Notes: a model not told the origin generated them from the letters alone. 64,000 nt of DNA from Callaeas wilsoni (GCA_013398955.1 VWPU01011673.1:310001-374000), one strand, 5' to 3'. Positions 48,661 through 63,100 are shown, numbered from the stretch's first letter. Numbers and translations are program-made.

Positions 48661-51600
48661 CTGCAAATAGCTGCACAGTGGTGAATAAGAAAGTAGGAGT
48701 GCATATCTCTTTCATAACCTAACTAGAAGCGGATATTTCATTCTCATGGCGTAATAAAAAGAGTGTTTATTGCTGCCACCAGTGCTTCTTTCAAAGAAAA
48801 GGGAATACTTCTGAATTCAGAGAATAATGTTTCTTTCTTTATGAGTGACCAAGGTGCAGTGTACTCTCTGCACAGCTTAAGAACAGAAAGTGAATACCCT
48901 GAAGATGTATACTGAACATATGAAAGGGGGCAAGAGAATGTGGTTCCTCTTTCATCTGCCTTTCACTTTGAATTTCCAGTTAGGAAATACGAAACTTTTC
49001 AGCAACTATGGAACCAGAAATTCAGTATCCTTTTTTTTTTTCTTTCAGAGTAAGGTAAAAATGTTATATATTACTGAATATTTAAGTGCAATTAATTAGC
49101 TCAGTCCAGAATTACAGCTGACATAACTAAGTATCAATTGCCCTGGGGAATTAAAAAGTTATTTTATTTACTACACAGGTTATTTATTGGCCTTTGTACT
49201 CTGGAAATCGACACAGATTTCTCTTTAGTACTTACATACACTTTACAAATATAAGAAGACTGAACAGAGAAAATATAGAGTTTATGTTGCCTACATAAGA
49301 TGGATGACACCTGTATTTTGTTAGAAGGTAAAGGTAACCCTTATTAGCAGTGGCTCACATTATACATTATGTGATTATGCATTATATGTTTTTATATGTT
49401 GTTGCAGAAATTATACAAGTCAAGCATTTCTACATTTCTGCGTTTATTTTCATATTTGCGTTTATTATTTAGCATATTTATTATGCTAAATTTTTTGTTA
49501 GTGGTCAAAGTATGTATTGCAATAGTATAAAAAGCAGATAGATATTTTCACAGCAAATGTTTTCAACTGATAGGCAAGAAACTTGCTTACCTTTGAGGCC
49601 TTTAAATTATGTTAATTTATATCGTAGACAGATTCGGTGCCATAAAAAACCACATAGCCACAAATATAAAGTGAAAATTTCCATAGAGCAAAGATTCTCC
49701 ATACTTAGAGTAACATTTCATTTCTTCATGACCAGCATCCATGTAAACATATATGCAGTAGAACTGAAAATGTCTTTAAATTCTTCAAGATTAACTGCAG
49801 AAAAGAAAAAAGTTCCTCCCTCTAAATACTGGCAGTTGTTTAACATTTTGCTGACACTGAAAATTCATGCCTCCATCATAATCTTTCAACAGTTAAATAT
49901 CTCAGCTTAATCAAAGAAGCAAGGCTGAGAACAAGTTTGTGCAAATCTATTATTAACCACTATGACTGCTTAATTTTGTGTTTAGATGTTTTATTAATCA
50001 CTAAAATATATTGTAATTGACAGACATTATCTTAGTAGGGTTCCATTCAAAACAATATTTGTTACAGATTGGAAATACTTCCCCACTGAGAATATGATGT
50101 TGTACTTGGGGATAATCTAGCACAATTATCCCATAAATAAAGTGTGTTATCATTTTTACTATATGATGTCTTGATCCAAAGATTTTTCTAAATAGTTATG
50201 AAATAACAAAGACTTTTCTGCTCAACAATATTATTAATTTATTCATTTATTACCACAGATACATTCATTAGCAAGGAAACCACCAGTAACACACTTTTTG
50301 TGGGAAAAGGTCTGATCCAGTCCTGTCAATTTCTAAGACCACTGTTTCAGACCTGTCAAGTGAAAACCAGCTTTAAAACAATGAACAAAAGAGAAAAAAA
50401 ATTTTTCTTATTGAGAGATCACACAAATAAATTTATTACAACAAGGTAGGTTCTCTTTCCATCCCTCGTTTTTCAAACCAGTCACAATCAGTTTCACTTC
50501 TAGGTAGTCAGAAAAACAATGGTTATGAAATGATTGTGGTAGTAGTTATAGTATAAGTAGCATCACAAATTTTGGATAATAGATGAATAATCTGAACACT
50601 TTATGGATTTATTCTTATATGCTGAAAGGATCTAAAAAGAATCCATGTAAATTCTTAAGCATTTAAGTTTTCTAAACAGAGATTTACTTGAGGAAATCAT
50701 ACAACATTTTAATTCCATTAAGTTGCTGAAATTAAAGATAAATAGACATTTCTGCTTACAAAACTAACAAGAGACAAAGAGGACATTTTCTTCAGTTCTG
50801 GGGAGAAAGAGCGGGAAGATGTTCATAGAAAGAGCTCTGCAGTTTAAGTACCTATTCACACCTGGAAATACCTAGCACAAATTTGTCTTTAAAGGAAAAT
50901 ACATAACTTTACTAGATAATAGCCCTAATTATAAAATGCACATATGAAACTGATCATTCTGTAATATAAATAAATACATTGAAAATCTAATGGGGTTTTA
51001 CTTTGGAAAATTCTGCATAGCACTGCTCTCAAAACTCTGAGTAAGTTCAATGGTGAACTGAGACAATTGGTACCCAAGTGATTACTGAATGTCTTTGTCA
51101 GAAAATGTAACTTCTAAAGATTCATATCATATCCAAAAAGACAACTTTTCACCCATGTAACTTATGGTAAATAAGATTTAGTTTATCATTATCACAAATC
51201 TCTGTAGACTATAAGACTATTTTTTTTAAATTTCAGCCTGTAGAAATAAAAGTTAACATTAGACCTAGAATTATTTTCTACTTTAAAAAAATATTGTTTA
51301 TTTCAGACTTGTTCTTTGGTGATTCCAAAGTCTATTTCTATAGAAATGAGCAACTCTATCATTAATTAATACTGCCTGAAAATTTAAAACAGCTTCTCCA
51401 TATAATCTGCATTACCTATGTACTCTAGGTTTAGATTAAATGTCTTTTTTCTAGGATCAGCTTTTGCTCTTCTCTAGTCATGATCATTAGTAACTTTTTA
51501 TATATGATGATGGGTCTGATGGACATCAATACCTGATTTGTGTGCAGTTGTCATATTGGAGAAGGAATTGCGATATTTATTATTTTACATAGTATAGGTT

Positions 51601-53626
51601 TTTGGGGTTTTTTTAATGTCTGTCAATAGTTGCCAAAGCCCAGGAGATCTAATTGAAAAATGTTCCCAATAAATATAAACAAATGCTCAGAACATAGTGT
51701 TTGACCTCCAAGTCTGTACTGGCATCAACACAAATAGGTCTTGATGCAGCTTTTTTTTGGAAGAGCAGAAGCGGTAACAGCAGGATCATTAGCATGAACA
51801 GACTGTAACAGGTCAGTTCTCTTGCTTTGTAAAGCCAGTGCTTCTTCCACTCCGATATTCAAGGGATAGGCAATTTTAAAATTATGATCTCCCTAAGATC
51901 TTCTATAGTTGTAATCAAATCGAAGGACCTGTAGGTCAGCATATTTAGACAAATGTTAAAACCTGGTATTGAATTGGAGCTGAAAACCAGGAACCTCTTG
52001 TTCCCCTATATGAAAGCTGTTTTGAAGATATGGTCACACTTTTGCCACATTTTGACCAGTTGCTGCTATGGCATACCATGCTTTAAGATATGTTTATGAT
52101 GAGTGAAATGCCATCAGTTCATCCAGCTGGATACACAGTATAATTATGGGACAAGAAGGACTACTTTTCCTGCGAAGTTTCTTGCTTTATTTATTGAAGT
52201 ATTTAAGTTCAAAAATAAAGGGGAGCTAGGGGAGGATTAATTTGCTACATATTTTTCTTTATTTGCATTGTGCTGATCTGTTGGTCTAGGAAAATGTGTT
52301 GAAACTGTGTGGAGTAACATATTTACTTATGAATGTTGATGATATAGAGTCATATAAATCAGACACATTATTTAATTTTAGTAAAGCATTTATTCTAACT
52401 AGACTGTCTCCTTGGAGTAAACCAAATGCATATTTAGAGAGTTAAATATGGAAAAACAAGCTACTAAATTTTTAACAATATTAATCATTCTTGGTCATTA
52501 CTCTAATTTTAAAAAGCAGCTGAAACAGCACCAGCAGCCCCTTCTTCCAAACCACATAAATAAATATTTCCTTCTGTTTCAGGGATTTGCGCACAGCAAA
52601 GACAGCAGTGTGTGAATCAAGGCAAGAGTAGGCGAGTGAAAGTGATGTATACCCAATCCCTCCACCTAACTTAACTGGAGTCTTAACTAGGAAAACATAA
52701 TAAATATCAGGAGATTGCTTTTAGTAAGGATTGGTCCTGGTGAAAGCTACTGTGACACTTCAGACAGAGTAGTTGACATGGAGCAAACTGGCTTCTTAGA
52801 TGTTGCTGTGATGGAAACCGGATGCTCAGATGGTGTTAAGTTCTTAAGCAGCAATTTGAGTAGGCATACTGGTCACACACGCGGGAATTTCCATGAGGAG
52901 AAAGTCATAGCTCATAAAACACAACTGCTTTTCATGGTTCCTTTGATTAATATAAATGTTGTTTTCAGCATGATAGCTACTGATGAGCATTTCCTGTTGG
53001 AAGCTTAAAAAGCCTGGTTCTTGTAACAGGTTTTAAATTATTTTTTCTTTAATTCTGTAGATTTTTCTTTCCCACTGTGAACTTTATTCGTTGCAGGACA
53101 GAACTGGAGAGTGTAACTTCAATTAAAAAAAAAAAAAAAGTCCTTCTAAAAGTTATAGAGCTCCTAGAGTTTTTCTTTACCTTTAAATTGACGCACACAC
53201 AAATTATTTTCAGTTTTGTGGTCTTGCTCCATTTTTTGCTTCTGCTTTCACTTTCTCCAGAGTACAATACCTCCATAAAATAAACAATCCTTGACAGATT
53301 GCAGACAATAGCTAATTCCTTATCCAGCACAATAAGCATGATTCTGGAAAGGTGTTCCAGAAGTTGTTGATGACATTTATTGAGATGCATGCTTTATGAA
53401 ATGAAAGACAACTTTTTCTTCTAAATCTACCACCAGTTATTATTCAGTTTTCTAGATGTGCATACATGGTGGATAACAACCCTCTTATTCGCCTCAGTGT
53501 TTTAAGGACAGGAAAGACCTTCTATTTAGATAAGAATTTTATGTTTGAGAGGTTACATTTGTACTTTAGATTGCTTCCAAACTGAATGAATGGGGAAAAT
53601 ATTACTTGGTTTTTTTTCTTGTTTAG

Positions 53627-53771
53627 CTATATGACCAGTCCTCCCACATCTCAGATTCCGCAGTTTATGTGCAAACTCAGTGTTTAAATCTACTCGGCCA
53701 AGTCAAGCAATTATCTGTTTGATATACTATATCATTTATATATTGTTCTGAGTAAAAGAACCACAGGAAAG
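53627..53771 (+). other. Candidate noncoding or terminal exon
   Basis: TTTTTTTTCTTGTTTAG (53610-53626) is a strong acceptor, and AGGAAAG|GTAAGG at 53771/53772 a strong donor. The first frame is open for 31 codons (LYDQSSHISDS ... QVKQLSV) before TGA, so the 145-base segment is not an internal coding exon. It could be a lncRNA exon, or a last exon with AATAAA at 53829-53834. It contains two CpG. Confidence 0.2.
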
Positions 53772-56700
53772 GTAAGGATTCATAAGAATATAGCATATAT
53801 TGTTCTACTAAATGATTGTATGTAGTCAAATAAAGAATCCAGCTTCACTGTGTCTTCATTTGAACTGACTCTTTGAACAACTGGATATAATGGGTGGAGA
53901 GGAAAGGATTGAGAATGGATTCTTGCAATTGAACTATGAATTAGTAGCGTTTGCCTCTACAGCTGTTTTATGTATGTGTAATTTGAGGATAACAACAGTG
54001 CCCTCCTTTGCTTAGAAGGAGAGGATGAAATGAAGTGAGAGTCTCAAACAGGAACAAAGAACTGAAGATTTCATTACTGATTAGTGGTCTCACTATTTTG
54101 CTTCTCTGAAGATATAAAGAGGCCTATCAGTACAGGGCAGACAGATAAGTCCTTTGCATAACTAATGGAAAATGAGCAGAACAGCAGAAACTGTTCTATT
54201 AAGAAACCTGTGAAATTATATTTACAAGCTGTAGAGAAGTAGCTTAAAGGCAAACATTCCTCCCTACTTTTCACTTCACTTTTTGTATTTATAAGGCACT
54301 TTGGAAAGTGTGTTATGCACAGCACTGTACTATTGTCAGTGGTTGATTTGTGGTGCTGTATTGAGCCTGTTTTGCCTTTAGGGTACAAGTCCTCTGAAGC
54401 ACTGCTCTGAATGTTTGGCACAGTTCAGCTATTGTAAAATCATCATGTACAGGTAACAATAAAGTTATAATAAAATAATGTTCTGGTTTGCTCCTAACTC
54501 TGTGCTCTGGGCTGACTCAATAAAAAATGTATTTTAGTCCACATTCAAGTGAAAAATACAGTAATATACACACTGAACATGTAGCAATACAAGATTACTT
54601 AGTCTGATTTCAGACTTTTCTTTGTTATTGAAATACAATTTTAAGAGAGAGTTCATTAAAAGCATGGTGTTAGTATTTCCACTATATCACCTGGATATAT
54701 TCAATTTACAGTGAAGAAGTTCCAGAACTATAAATCAGAGAGTTTTTCTTGCCTAGATGAGTGGAAGCCATAGGCTGTGACTTTTCATTACTTTCTGATG
54801 GTCCATTAAGCAACTATTCTACCTATAACCAAGATGTGTTGCAGTTCAAACCAAAATTATAGGTACAATGCACAAATCAAGGTAAGGTGCTTTGATCTAT
54901 ATTGCATCAGGGATCAAACTAGAGAAATATTATTGGCCTTTTGTCCCAGACAGACGTGAGAGGCAATGAGATTTGGAGAGATGGTCTAACACAATCACAG
55001 CTTTATGACTTAAACTCATCTAGCAATCAGTTGGCCCTTTCTTCATGTAACAGAGGCTATCATTTCCTTTTTACCCATCTCTTTGGAAAGACTGCTGTTA
55101 ATTCTCACATTCCTCTCCCTCCAGCTCTGTTTTACAGCTAGTCCCTTGCCCTCTACTGTGCTTTTGCTCTCCTTACCATGCCAACCCTCAAGGCCTAGAC
55201 CAATATTGACCAGATCTTATCAGAGATAACCTAATTCAGATGTCTGGGCTCCATCCTGAACCCCAGACTCCAGTCAACAAAGAGAAACTCTCCCTGCTAA
55301 GCCACCTGGTAGAAAAACTGAAGGTGCCTTTTTCCTTCTATCGTCCATGGCACTCAGGATGACAAACAGAAGCACCTCAGCTAAAGTAATTTTGTGTAGG
55401 TGTGAGCCCAACACCAAAAGGTGTTTTTCATCACTGTCAGAAGAACCTTTTCATAAGAATGTTTCTGTCTGTACCACAGACAATGAATGCAGTTGAAAAA
55501 AAAACTTACATACGAAAGGAAATAGCTGACCTTGCTATTCAGCTCTTGATTCATTTTTCCTCTTGTGTCTTTCTTCTCCTTCCCTCAGCTCTCTCAGCCT
55601 GGAAGTGAAAAGAAAAGCTTTTCCCCAACCTGCATTAGCCAAACAAAGTAAAATCTGACTTTTATTCAAGCCACAGGTAGAAGATACTGATGGAAAAGAG
55701 GGAGAAGACGGTCTGGGGGAAAAACAACTACCAAACCTGTAAGTGCAATCTGGTGACATTGGGTTCCAATGTCTCCTCCCAGACGGTTTTTCCCTCTCTC
55801 CACTCCTGATCACAACTCACAGAGGAAAAGCCTCGAGGCAGCCATAACTTCTTATATGAACAAGTCGTGTTTTCCCATCTTTGACTTTGCAGGTGGTATA
55901 TTGTGGCCTTCGTACCTTGTCTCTCCCTTTCCCTACTTCATCTCATGATGCCAAAGAAGGTACTGAATATTGTCTGCATATATTTATATGTGTATCACAA
56001 TTGCAGTAGACACACTAGTATCTGGGAGATTCTCAAAATATTTTCTCTTTCACCAGTTTAGTTTATTCTCTCTTGCTCTTCTGTGCTGTACGAGCCCTGT
56101 AGCTGCCATCACGAGCATCACAGTATAATATGTATCGCCATTCCAGTCACGGGGTAAGTAATGTGACTACCGTTTGTCACATATAGTATAGTTTGGTCTC
56201 CCATCTCCAGTTTTCCCAGGTACATCACATTAAAAATATATATATATTTTATGACATTCACAAAGAATATAGACTCATAACATATACATTGACTTCTTTT
56301 GCTGTTACAGGAAGATTTGCAAATCTGTCATTTTACCCTAAATCTCTGTTATGCATGTTGTAAAATTTAAAATAACTTTGTAATCTCAAATTTCATTACT
56401 GTGGCTTAAATAAACCTTGTTGGCACTGGTAGACCAGAAATATTTTATGTGACTTCAAGTCAGACAGTAGTTTTCACACCATAATTCATAATGAATGATA
56501 TCTAGACAGAGATTGCAGGATAGCATTTCATAGGGGTATAACAATAGCATGCTCAAAGTGCTTTGTTTCTTTCAGCATGAACTTTTTAAGTAGGAAAAGA
56601 CAAGTCCCAGATATGAATTCAAATTTAATTCTCAAATTGTGTTAGATTTGAAACCCAGCTATCCATGTTGTAGTTCATAAAGTATTGCACTATATCTGTC

Positions 56701-57696
56701 TACTTAGGAGGACTAGGAAAGCATATAACCTGCCTATGTCCCTAAAATGCAAAAAAGGGATGATTCATATGAGCAGACTTGTAAGTCTGAAATTAAAATC
56801 TAAAGAAAAATCTAAAATGGTGCATCCGTGCATTGGTGTATTGCCATAATTTCTCATAGGGATTTCATATTTCGGCCAAATGATATTGCAATGCTCTGTA
56901 TCCTAAAGTCAAATCACCACTTTGCCATGAAGGAAAAATAACAAACCCCACAAAATTTCGTTGCAGAGTCTGACATAAGGTGCTCTCAAACACAGGGCTT
57001 ACAACTGTGACAATGGCAGCTGTTCCCTTTGGCAAACAAAACATCTGGGAAAATTACAGAGAATGAGATTTTTTTATCTTTCTCACACACCATGGCCTGA
57101 ATGGGCATATGCCCAAGATATTAGCCATGTGGATGAAGGAAGCTTCTAGAGCTGGTAACCAATTTAAGTCTGTATTGTATGCTCAGTCTGCTCTTGTTAA
57201 ATGCAGAATGTCAACAAGCTGAGAAGAAAAAAACTAAATTATTCTATGAGAAAAATGATCTGATTGGAATTTATTGCAAATGCATAAGTGTGTTTCATAA
57301 GCTCAGTCTGCCTAGTGCAAGGTCACCCTGACCAAAGCAGGTCAGATTGTTCTCTGAAGGAGTTTCACTCATATAAGCAATCTGGAATCTCCTGAAGAAA
57401 CATCAACCAACATTAGGCTGTAAGAGCTAAAGGTTATTTTTTTCTCAAGCAAGTACAGTAAAAGACAGGAACACTGGAGAAGGGGTGCAGTGCCACACAT
57501 TGCAGGAATGCCAGCTCAAGATGCACTTTAAACTACAGTTTAGTTTTGAGTTTTACCTGCAAAAAATTTCTTCAAAAATTGCAGAGTACCAGAACAAAGC
57601 AGGGGCTAATCACCATGATGTATTCCAACAGGCACATAGTGCATTTCTCCTTCAAAAGAGCATTTTGAATTCAAACACAAAATACTAGGCTCTTAC

Positions 57697-57802
57697 CTCC
57701 CCAAAATACCCATCACAACCTGTCTAAAGAAAATTCTTTTTGGTGTTTGCAGGTAAAACACTGAAATTTCAGGGCACTGAGGTTCAGAGGTAATAGTATA
57801 AC
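57697..57802 (-). other. Candidate internal coding exon (unidentified)
   Basis: On the minus strand TTTCTGGTGCTGTTTTCCCAAG is a good acceptor, and TTGGGGAG|GTAAGAG a strong donor. The 106 bases between have an open frame of 34 codons (YTITSEPQC ... VVMGILG), with two bases of a split codon at each end. An alternative acceptor inside, TTTTCTTTAGACAG, would give a 23-base exon. The frame is also open upstream of the acceptor to about 57875, where it includes a hydrophobic stretch. I do not recognise the product. Joined to the 48573-48660 candidate, the reading frame would be kept, but this is one chance in three. Confidence 0.27.
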
Positions 57803-58008
57803 CTTGGGAAAACAGCACCAGAAACCCTGTCCATAATATATATGTAATCAACTGGTAGCTAAGCAGATTTTTCACAAGAGAACAGGCTGTAGAAATTTCT
57901 GTTTGATTTTTGCCATATGTGGAGAAAAAACTTTCAGATGTGCAACTTTGACTGCCATTTTAGTCTGCATATTCTGGCTCTTTTTGGTGTGCATGCATAT
58001 CATATGGT

Positions 58009-58032
58009 CATAATTATGCACATAATTATGCA
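58009..58032. repeat. Tandem pair of palindromic CATAATTATGCA
   Basis: CATAATTATGCA occurs twice without a gap. Its first ten bases, CATAATTATG, are a perfect palindrome. A homeodomain or POU factor could bind such a site, but nothing here shows that it does. Confidence 0.8.
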
Positions 58033-58885
58033 TGAAGCATGTAAAAATTATTACAACCAAAACATTGATTATTAATAAGACAACTATTAATGCAAATATA
58101 CGTAAATATATTAATATTTCACATATAAAATTTTACATATATCATAGATATGTAAAATATTTGCTGAGTCTTAATGTCTACATTTTTTCCATTTGTCATA
58201 TTTAAAATAAATTCAATTAATTAGATTCATTAAATGAATGAATATTAAGAATACCATATTAATCTCAATAATTTTAAAATATTCAAAATAAATATGTATT
58301 TTAAAAGAAGAAATAGGGTTTATTGACCTTGCAACTCTCTTTATTGAATGTCCTGTCTCTGCCTGCTGTTCTACAAACAGGCTGTGGTCTGTAAACAGCT
58401 TTAAACAGTTGGAGCCAAATAATGCAGCAGTGCAAAGATCAAAGCAGTCCAACTCTCAATTATTCCATCTATGAAATACAAGCCTTTTCCACATTAAAAA
58501 CATGAAGCCTGGTGGAAAAAATAAAATGGCCTATAAAGAAGAGTAAACTGTCCTCTGTATATCATCATTCAGAACAATAATTGCAAAAAGACTGACAAAT
58601 AGTCCCAATGTCACCAGTGTTTGTTTTAACCCTAAACCAAATGATCTTTAAAAATCATAATTAGAAAAAAATCACATGATCTTTTAAAAATTAAACAGAA
58701 AATTAGAAGCACCTCAAAAATGGTTACTAAATTTTAAACCAAACCTACAAAAACAAATGTCAAGAAACAAATATGTTTGTTATCACGAATAAACTCTTGA
58801 TTTGTTAGAATTTGTTAAAAGAAGAAAGTAAACCAGAGCAAAAGCGTACAGTGCTATTACAATTTAATTACTTTTTTACTTAAAG

Positions 58886-59016
58886 TATGTATAAGCTATC
58901 CAGTCTGTCAGATGGATCACGACCTCATCTAGATATATCCAGGACAGCCATATATAAACTTTGGAAAAGGACTGGTTTTAGAAGTCCTAGGCTCTGTCAG
59001 CAATTTATCCTACCTG
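58886..59016 (+). other. Candidate internal coding exon (unidentified)
   Basis: TTAATTACTTTTTTACTTAAAG is a fair acceptor and TACCTG|GTAAGC a good donor. The 131 bases hold one open frame of 43 codons (MYKLSSLSDGSR ... CQQFILP) with one extra base at each end, the longest open frame among the splice-bounded candidates. Residues are balanced, with many R and S. No homologue is recognised. The frame continues open 56 bases past the donor. Confidence 0.22.
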
Positions 59017-60104
59017 GTAAGCTTATTAGTTTAATCGAAGTAGAAAGAGTGGGCAAATGTTACATACACTGACAGCTATATTCTGATGACTTCTTTCCTG
59101 GCAGTTATCTATAGTCTGTCTTGTAGAAATAAATGCAATTTGGAAAAAAAAAATATTCACTTTGATTCAGGTTATCAGAAATAAGTTCACAAAAGTTGTA
59201 TCCAAAAGACATTGTCACAAAATGGGAAGCAAGTCATCTTTTGATCAGTGTTTGAAGAATAAGAGAGATACTTACATATTTATGTCCAACTTGTCATGTA
59301 AAAAAAAAAGCAAAACAAAAACACAGAATCGGGGAAAAAAAAGCTTAAAATAAAAAAGCTGGAACTGTGTTTTATAGCTTAAATCATTCTCTACTGCAAA
59401 AGTATTTAAGATATGAAGTTTTTCTACAGTCTTTTCTGATGTTGTAACATGTTAATCACAAATTATAACCAAGCAATAGCAGCAACAACTATTGGGGGGG
59501 AAAAAATGAAAACTTAAAAGTAATACTGGCCATACTTCAAACCGGCATCAGATCCTTCATTTAGATATTACGTCTTTTCCGTGATCATGAAGTTCAAAAC
59601 CAGCCATGAGATAACAGATTCACAGCAGATCCAGGTCTCTGTAAGTCTGGAGTACTGAATAATCTCCAGCAATCAAGATCAATGAGAGAACAAGGTTAAA
59701 GGAAAGAAGAGATACTTCAAATTAATATCCAGACCTAACTTTCACAAAATTTCTATTGACCATAGATTACATATAATCTGCCCTTCAGCGTGTACAACAT
59801 TTATCTGAAGAACAAAAAGAGTTGTCATCCTTAATGAGCTATCCCATGATCCCTTCCAGTTTATTTCCACAATGTTGACTGTGCATTGAAAATATTTCCA
59901 CATTAAAGGCCATACCATGGAAAACATTAGCAAGGACTTTGGCACCATACAAATTACGAGTTCTGTAGTTTATTTTGCTAATCATTTACTCTTATGGTAG
60001 GCAAACTAAAATAAGTGGGAGGAAACAAATGGCTACTTTTTGAAATAAGAAAATGAAATAAAGATACTCTCAGAATTATTATTGCACCCCAGATTATTGT
60101 TATC

Positions 60105-60126
60105 ATTATTATTATTATTATTATTA
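60105..60126. repeat. (ATT)7 microsatellite
   Basis: Seven ATT units plus one base, preceded by a few imperfect ATT/GTT units from about 60076. This is a trinucleotide simple repeat. Confidence 0.92.
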
Positions 60127-63100
60127 AAATCTGTTTAAGGTATGAGATTAAGGTGTAGAAACCTCTATCTTTTTATTTCATACGTGTTTACTTCATACAC
60201 ATATAAGTGAACTTTAAGTTTCAAAAATAAACTCGCATGTCCAAGAAATTGCGGTTCTGAAATTTAACTTCTTCTTTGGATTTCAGTGTTATAAATACAA
60301 TATATAAGGAGTTCATTTGTCCTAATTCAATTTCTCAAAAATTAGATATTCATATCTAATCTGGGCATTTCTATAATGGAAGCAGTAGATAAGGGAAAAG
60401 AGTTATTCATCCAAAAATAGACAATAAGAAATAATTCAAATGTCGAGCTTAGACTTAGATATCTGATTCTTACATGACTAAAATTGATCAAATTACATCC
60501 ATCACAAGGTGAAATTACATGTCTGATGAGAGGACAGAATAGGTTGCATTTGGGAATAATCAAATTTTGGGAATGGTGTACGAAAGAACTGACTTTGTTA
60601 AAAACTGGCTCCCTCTGTACAGGCCTAATTTTTTAAAACTTTCTTTTGAAGGATATTTCAAAGTGCCTGAAGTTCCCAGATGTAATCCATGGGCTGAAGA
60701 TTTTAACTCCAATTTGATAGTTAACAATTTCACTTGTTTACAATTTCATCAGGAACGTTGCCAAAGCAGCCAACTTTGTCTTTGTGCATAGAGGATTATT
60801 AGGAGCAGTGGTTTCCAAACATTCCTTAGTATGAATTCTGCATCACCTGAAAAGTTGTGCCTTTAAACCTGTTCTTTTGCTTTATTAGCTCAAGAGACTT
60901 TCTAAGATTAGATTAGGTAGAAGACTATATATATAACATATGTAATTGTCTTTAAATGCAATTTTCCATCTGGAAACAGGAAGGTAATTTACTTCCCAGG
61001 CACCATCAAAATTTCTGTGGTCCAACAGTAAAAGTTTCACAAAATTATCAGTGGTAAACACATTACAAGTCCAAGAGCTATGTGGGTCGTACAAATATAC
61101 TCATCTCAAGGGGTGAGTTGGCCCACTTATAGTTTAAATCACCCTTTGAAACTTCTTATTTCTCTCTCTTCAGCATACTATGAAAGTAGCACAACCACCT
61201 TCCTAAAGAAAGACCAAGGTTAAGTTTCTGAAGATAGTCATGTAAGATTAGTTTTGAAATAAATGTTTTGATTATGAAATCATACCTTAATAAATTAAGA
61301 ATAGCTGATGCTATCTGTAGAAGATGTTATAGTGTTTTCTCCTGAGAAATACAGGAAATATTTGCAATATCAAAATAAGTTCTATATCTATTAAACAAGA
61401 GACATCAGATTTAAGTGAAGAATAATTCTGTGTGGTAGTCAGATTTTTTAAATGCTAAAACAAGTTGGTATGGTGCTGAAAAAATTTATTGCACTATTAG
61501 CTTGTACAAAATAATAACTTACTCTACGAGAAGTGCTTTGATAAAGAATTGTCACAGGAGCTAGCAATCAAGGGCAAATGAAAGCATATATTCAGTATGC
61601 TCACTAAAATACTTCAAAATTGCATTTAAATTTCCGAATAGTCTGTCCAGAATATTATTTTTCACTCTGACAAATATATTAATTTTGCATCAGCTGTAAA
61701 ACAGCGACTCTCTTTGTTAAATTAAAAATGTTTAAAAATACTATATCTCTTTAGAAGTCTTCCTACAACAAGAAAGAACCCCACTGAGTTTAAATGTACT
61801 CTTGCAAATTGATTTGCACTTTGCTGTATTAACAGATAATCAGAACAAATGGGAAAAAAGGCAGTTTATGCCCATCTTCATCTTAGCAATTTGGTTAAAA
61901 GCATAGAATTATAATTCTGTTTTTACAACACTTTCCTTGAGTTGATTTGCTAAATTTTAAACTTTTATTCAAGTAAAATGCTACTTACATTTGGTAAGAA
62001 ATACTTTACAGTGTTTCATGGATATGTGAGACAACAGTGATTCAAGATGTACGTCACTAATAGAAACCATTATTTTGACAGATTCCAATACAGCTGACCG
62101 TGAATATATTACTTAGTCCACTCTACAGAATTTACTAGACCAAAAGTAAAGTACTGTTTAGTTTGGGCAAAGATGGGGGGAGTATGTTGCCTCTTACTTT
62201 ACATGTACTTTATCATATTTAGGCAGAATGCAGACACTCAAGGAGGAGGATGGGGTAAAGAAATTCAACAAGTGAATTTCCATAGCGTTAGTAATCACAA
62301 AGGAGAATGTCTTTCATCTCTGGTGTTAAATAAATTTTCAAACATAATTTTGGCATGGAGAAAGAGAGATCAGAAGAAATAAAACTATTTTATGTCAGAA
62401 CTATTCTAAAACTACTAGGCAGTAGCACTTCATTTATCAAGGAAAATAAGTTAAAATACCACCACTATCATTAAACCAGTCTCTGAGATTGAAATAAAAG
62501 AAAGAATGCAAAGCCCTTGGCTAATGCCTTTTCATGTTCTGTTCACCATTTGCACAATATGCTTATCACCACACAGCCTTTACATTTAATAGAGTTCCTT
62601 TAATGATTTCAATCAAATAATCAAAAAAATAGCAAGCAACAACCACCCACAACAGTAAATAAGGAACAAAGTAAATAATTAATTAATATAAAAATAAATA
62701 TTAATAAAGAGGAATTACAATACATTATGGACTATCACGAATTCATATGTGACCAGCACAATTTTATAACAATCTCCAAATGTTATGGAACGATAGAGTG
62801 TTGATTCATATGAAATTGGGGTTATAGCTTTATCATCCTGAGGTAGAAAACACAGTCCAAAATATCAAAATATTTATCCAAGCTTTCCCATATATATTCA
62901 TCTAGCCAAATGCCCGTGCTGGTGCATGAATACAGATATATCTCACTCCTATAAGAAAAATCTCTACCCCTTTGTATAGAGATATTATTATACATGGGCT
63001 GGCACCCTCCTGGTTCTTGCCTGGCATAAGAATTTTTTAACTTCTTCGCATATGTATGAAAGTGTTTTAATGTTCTTTAGCAGTGCAAGCAAAAACCTCC

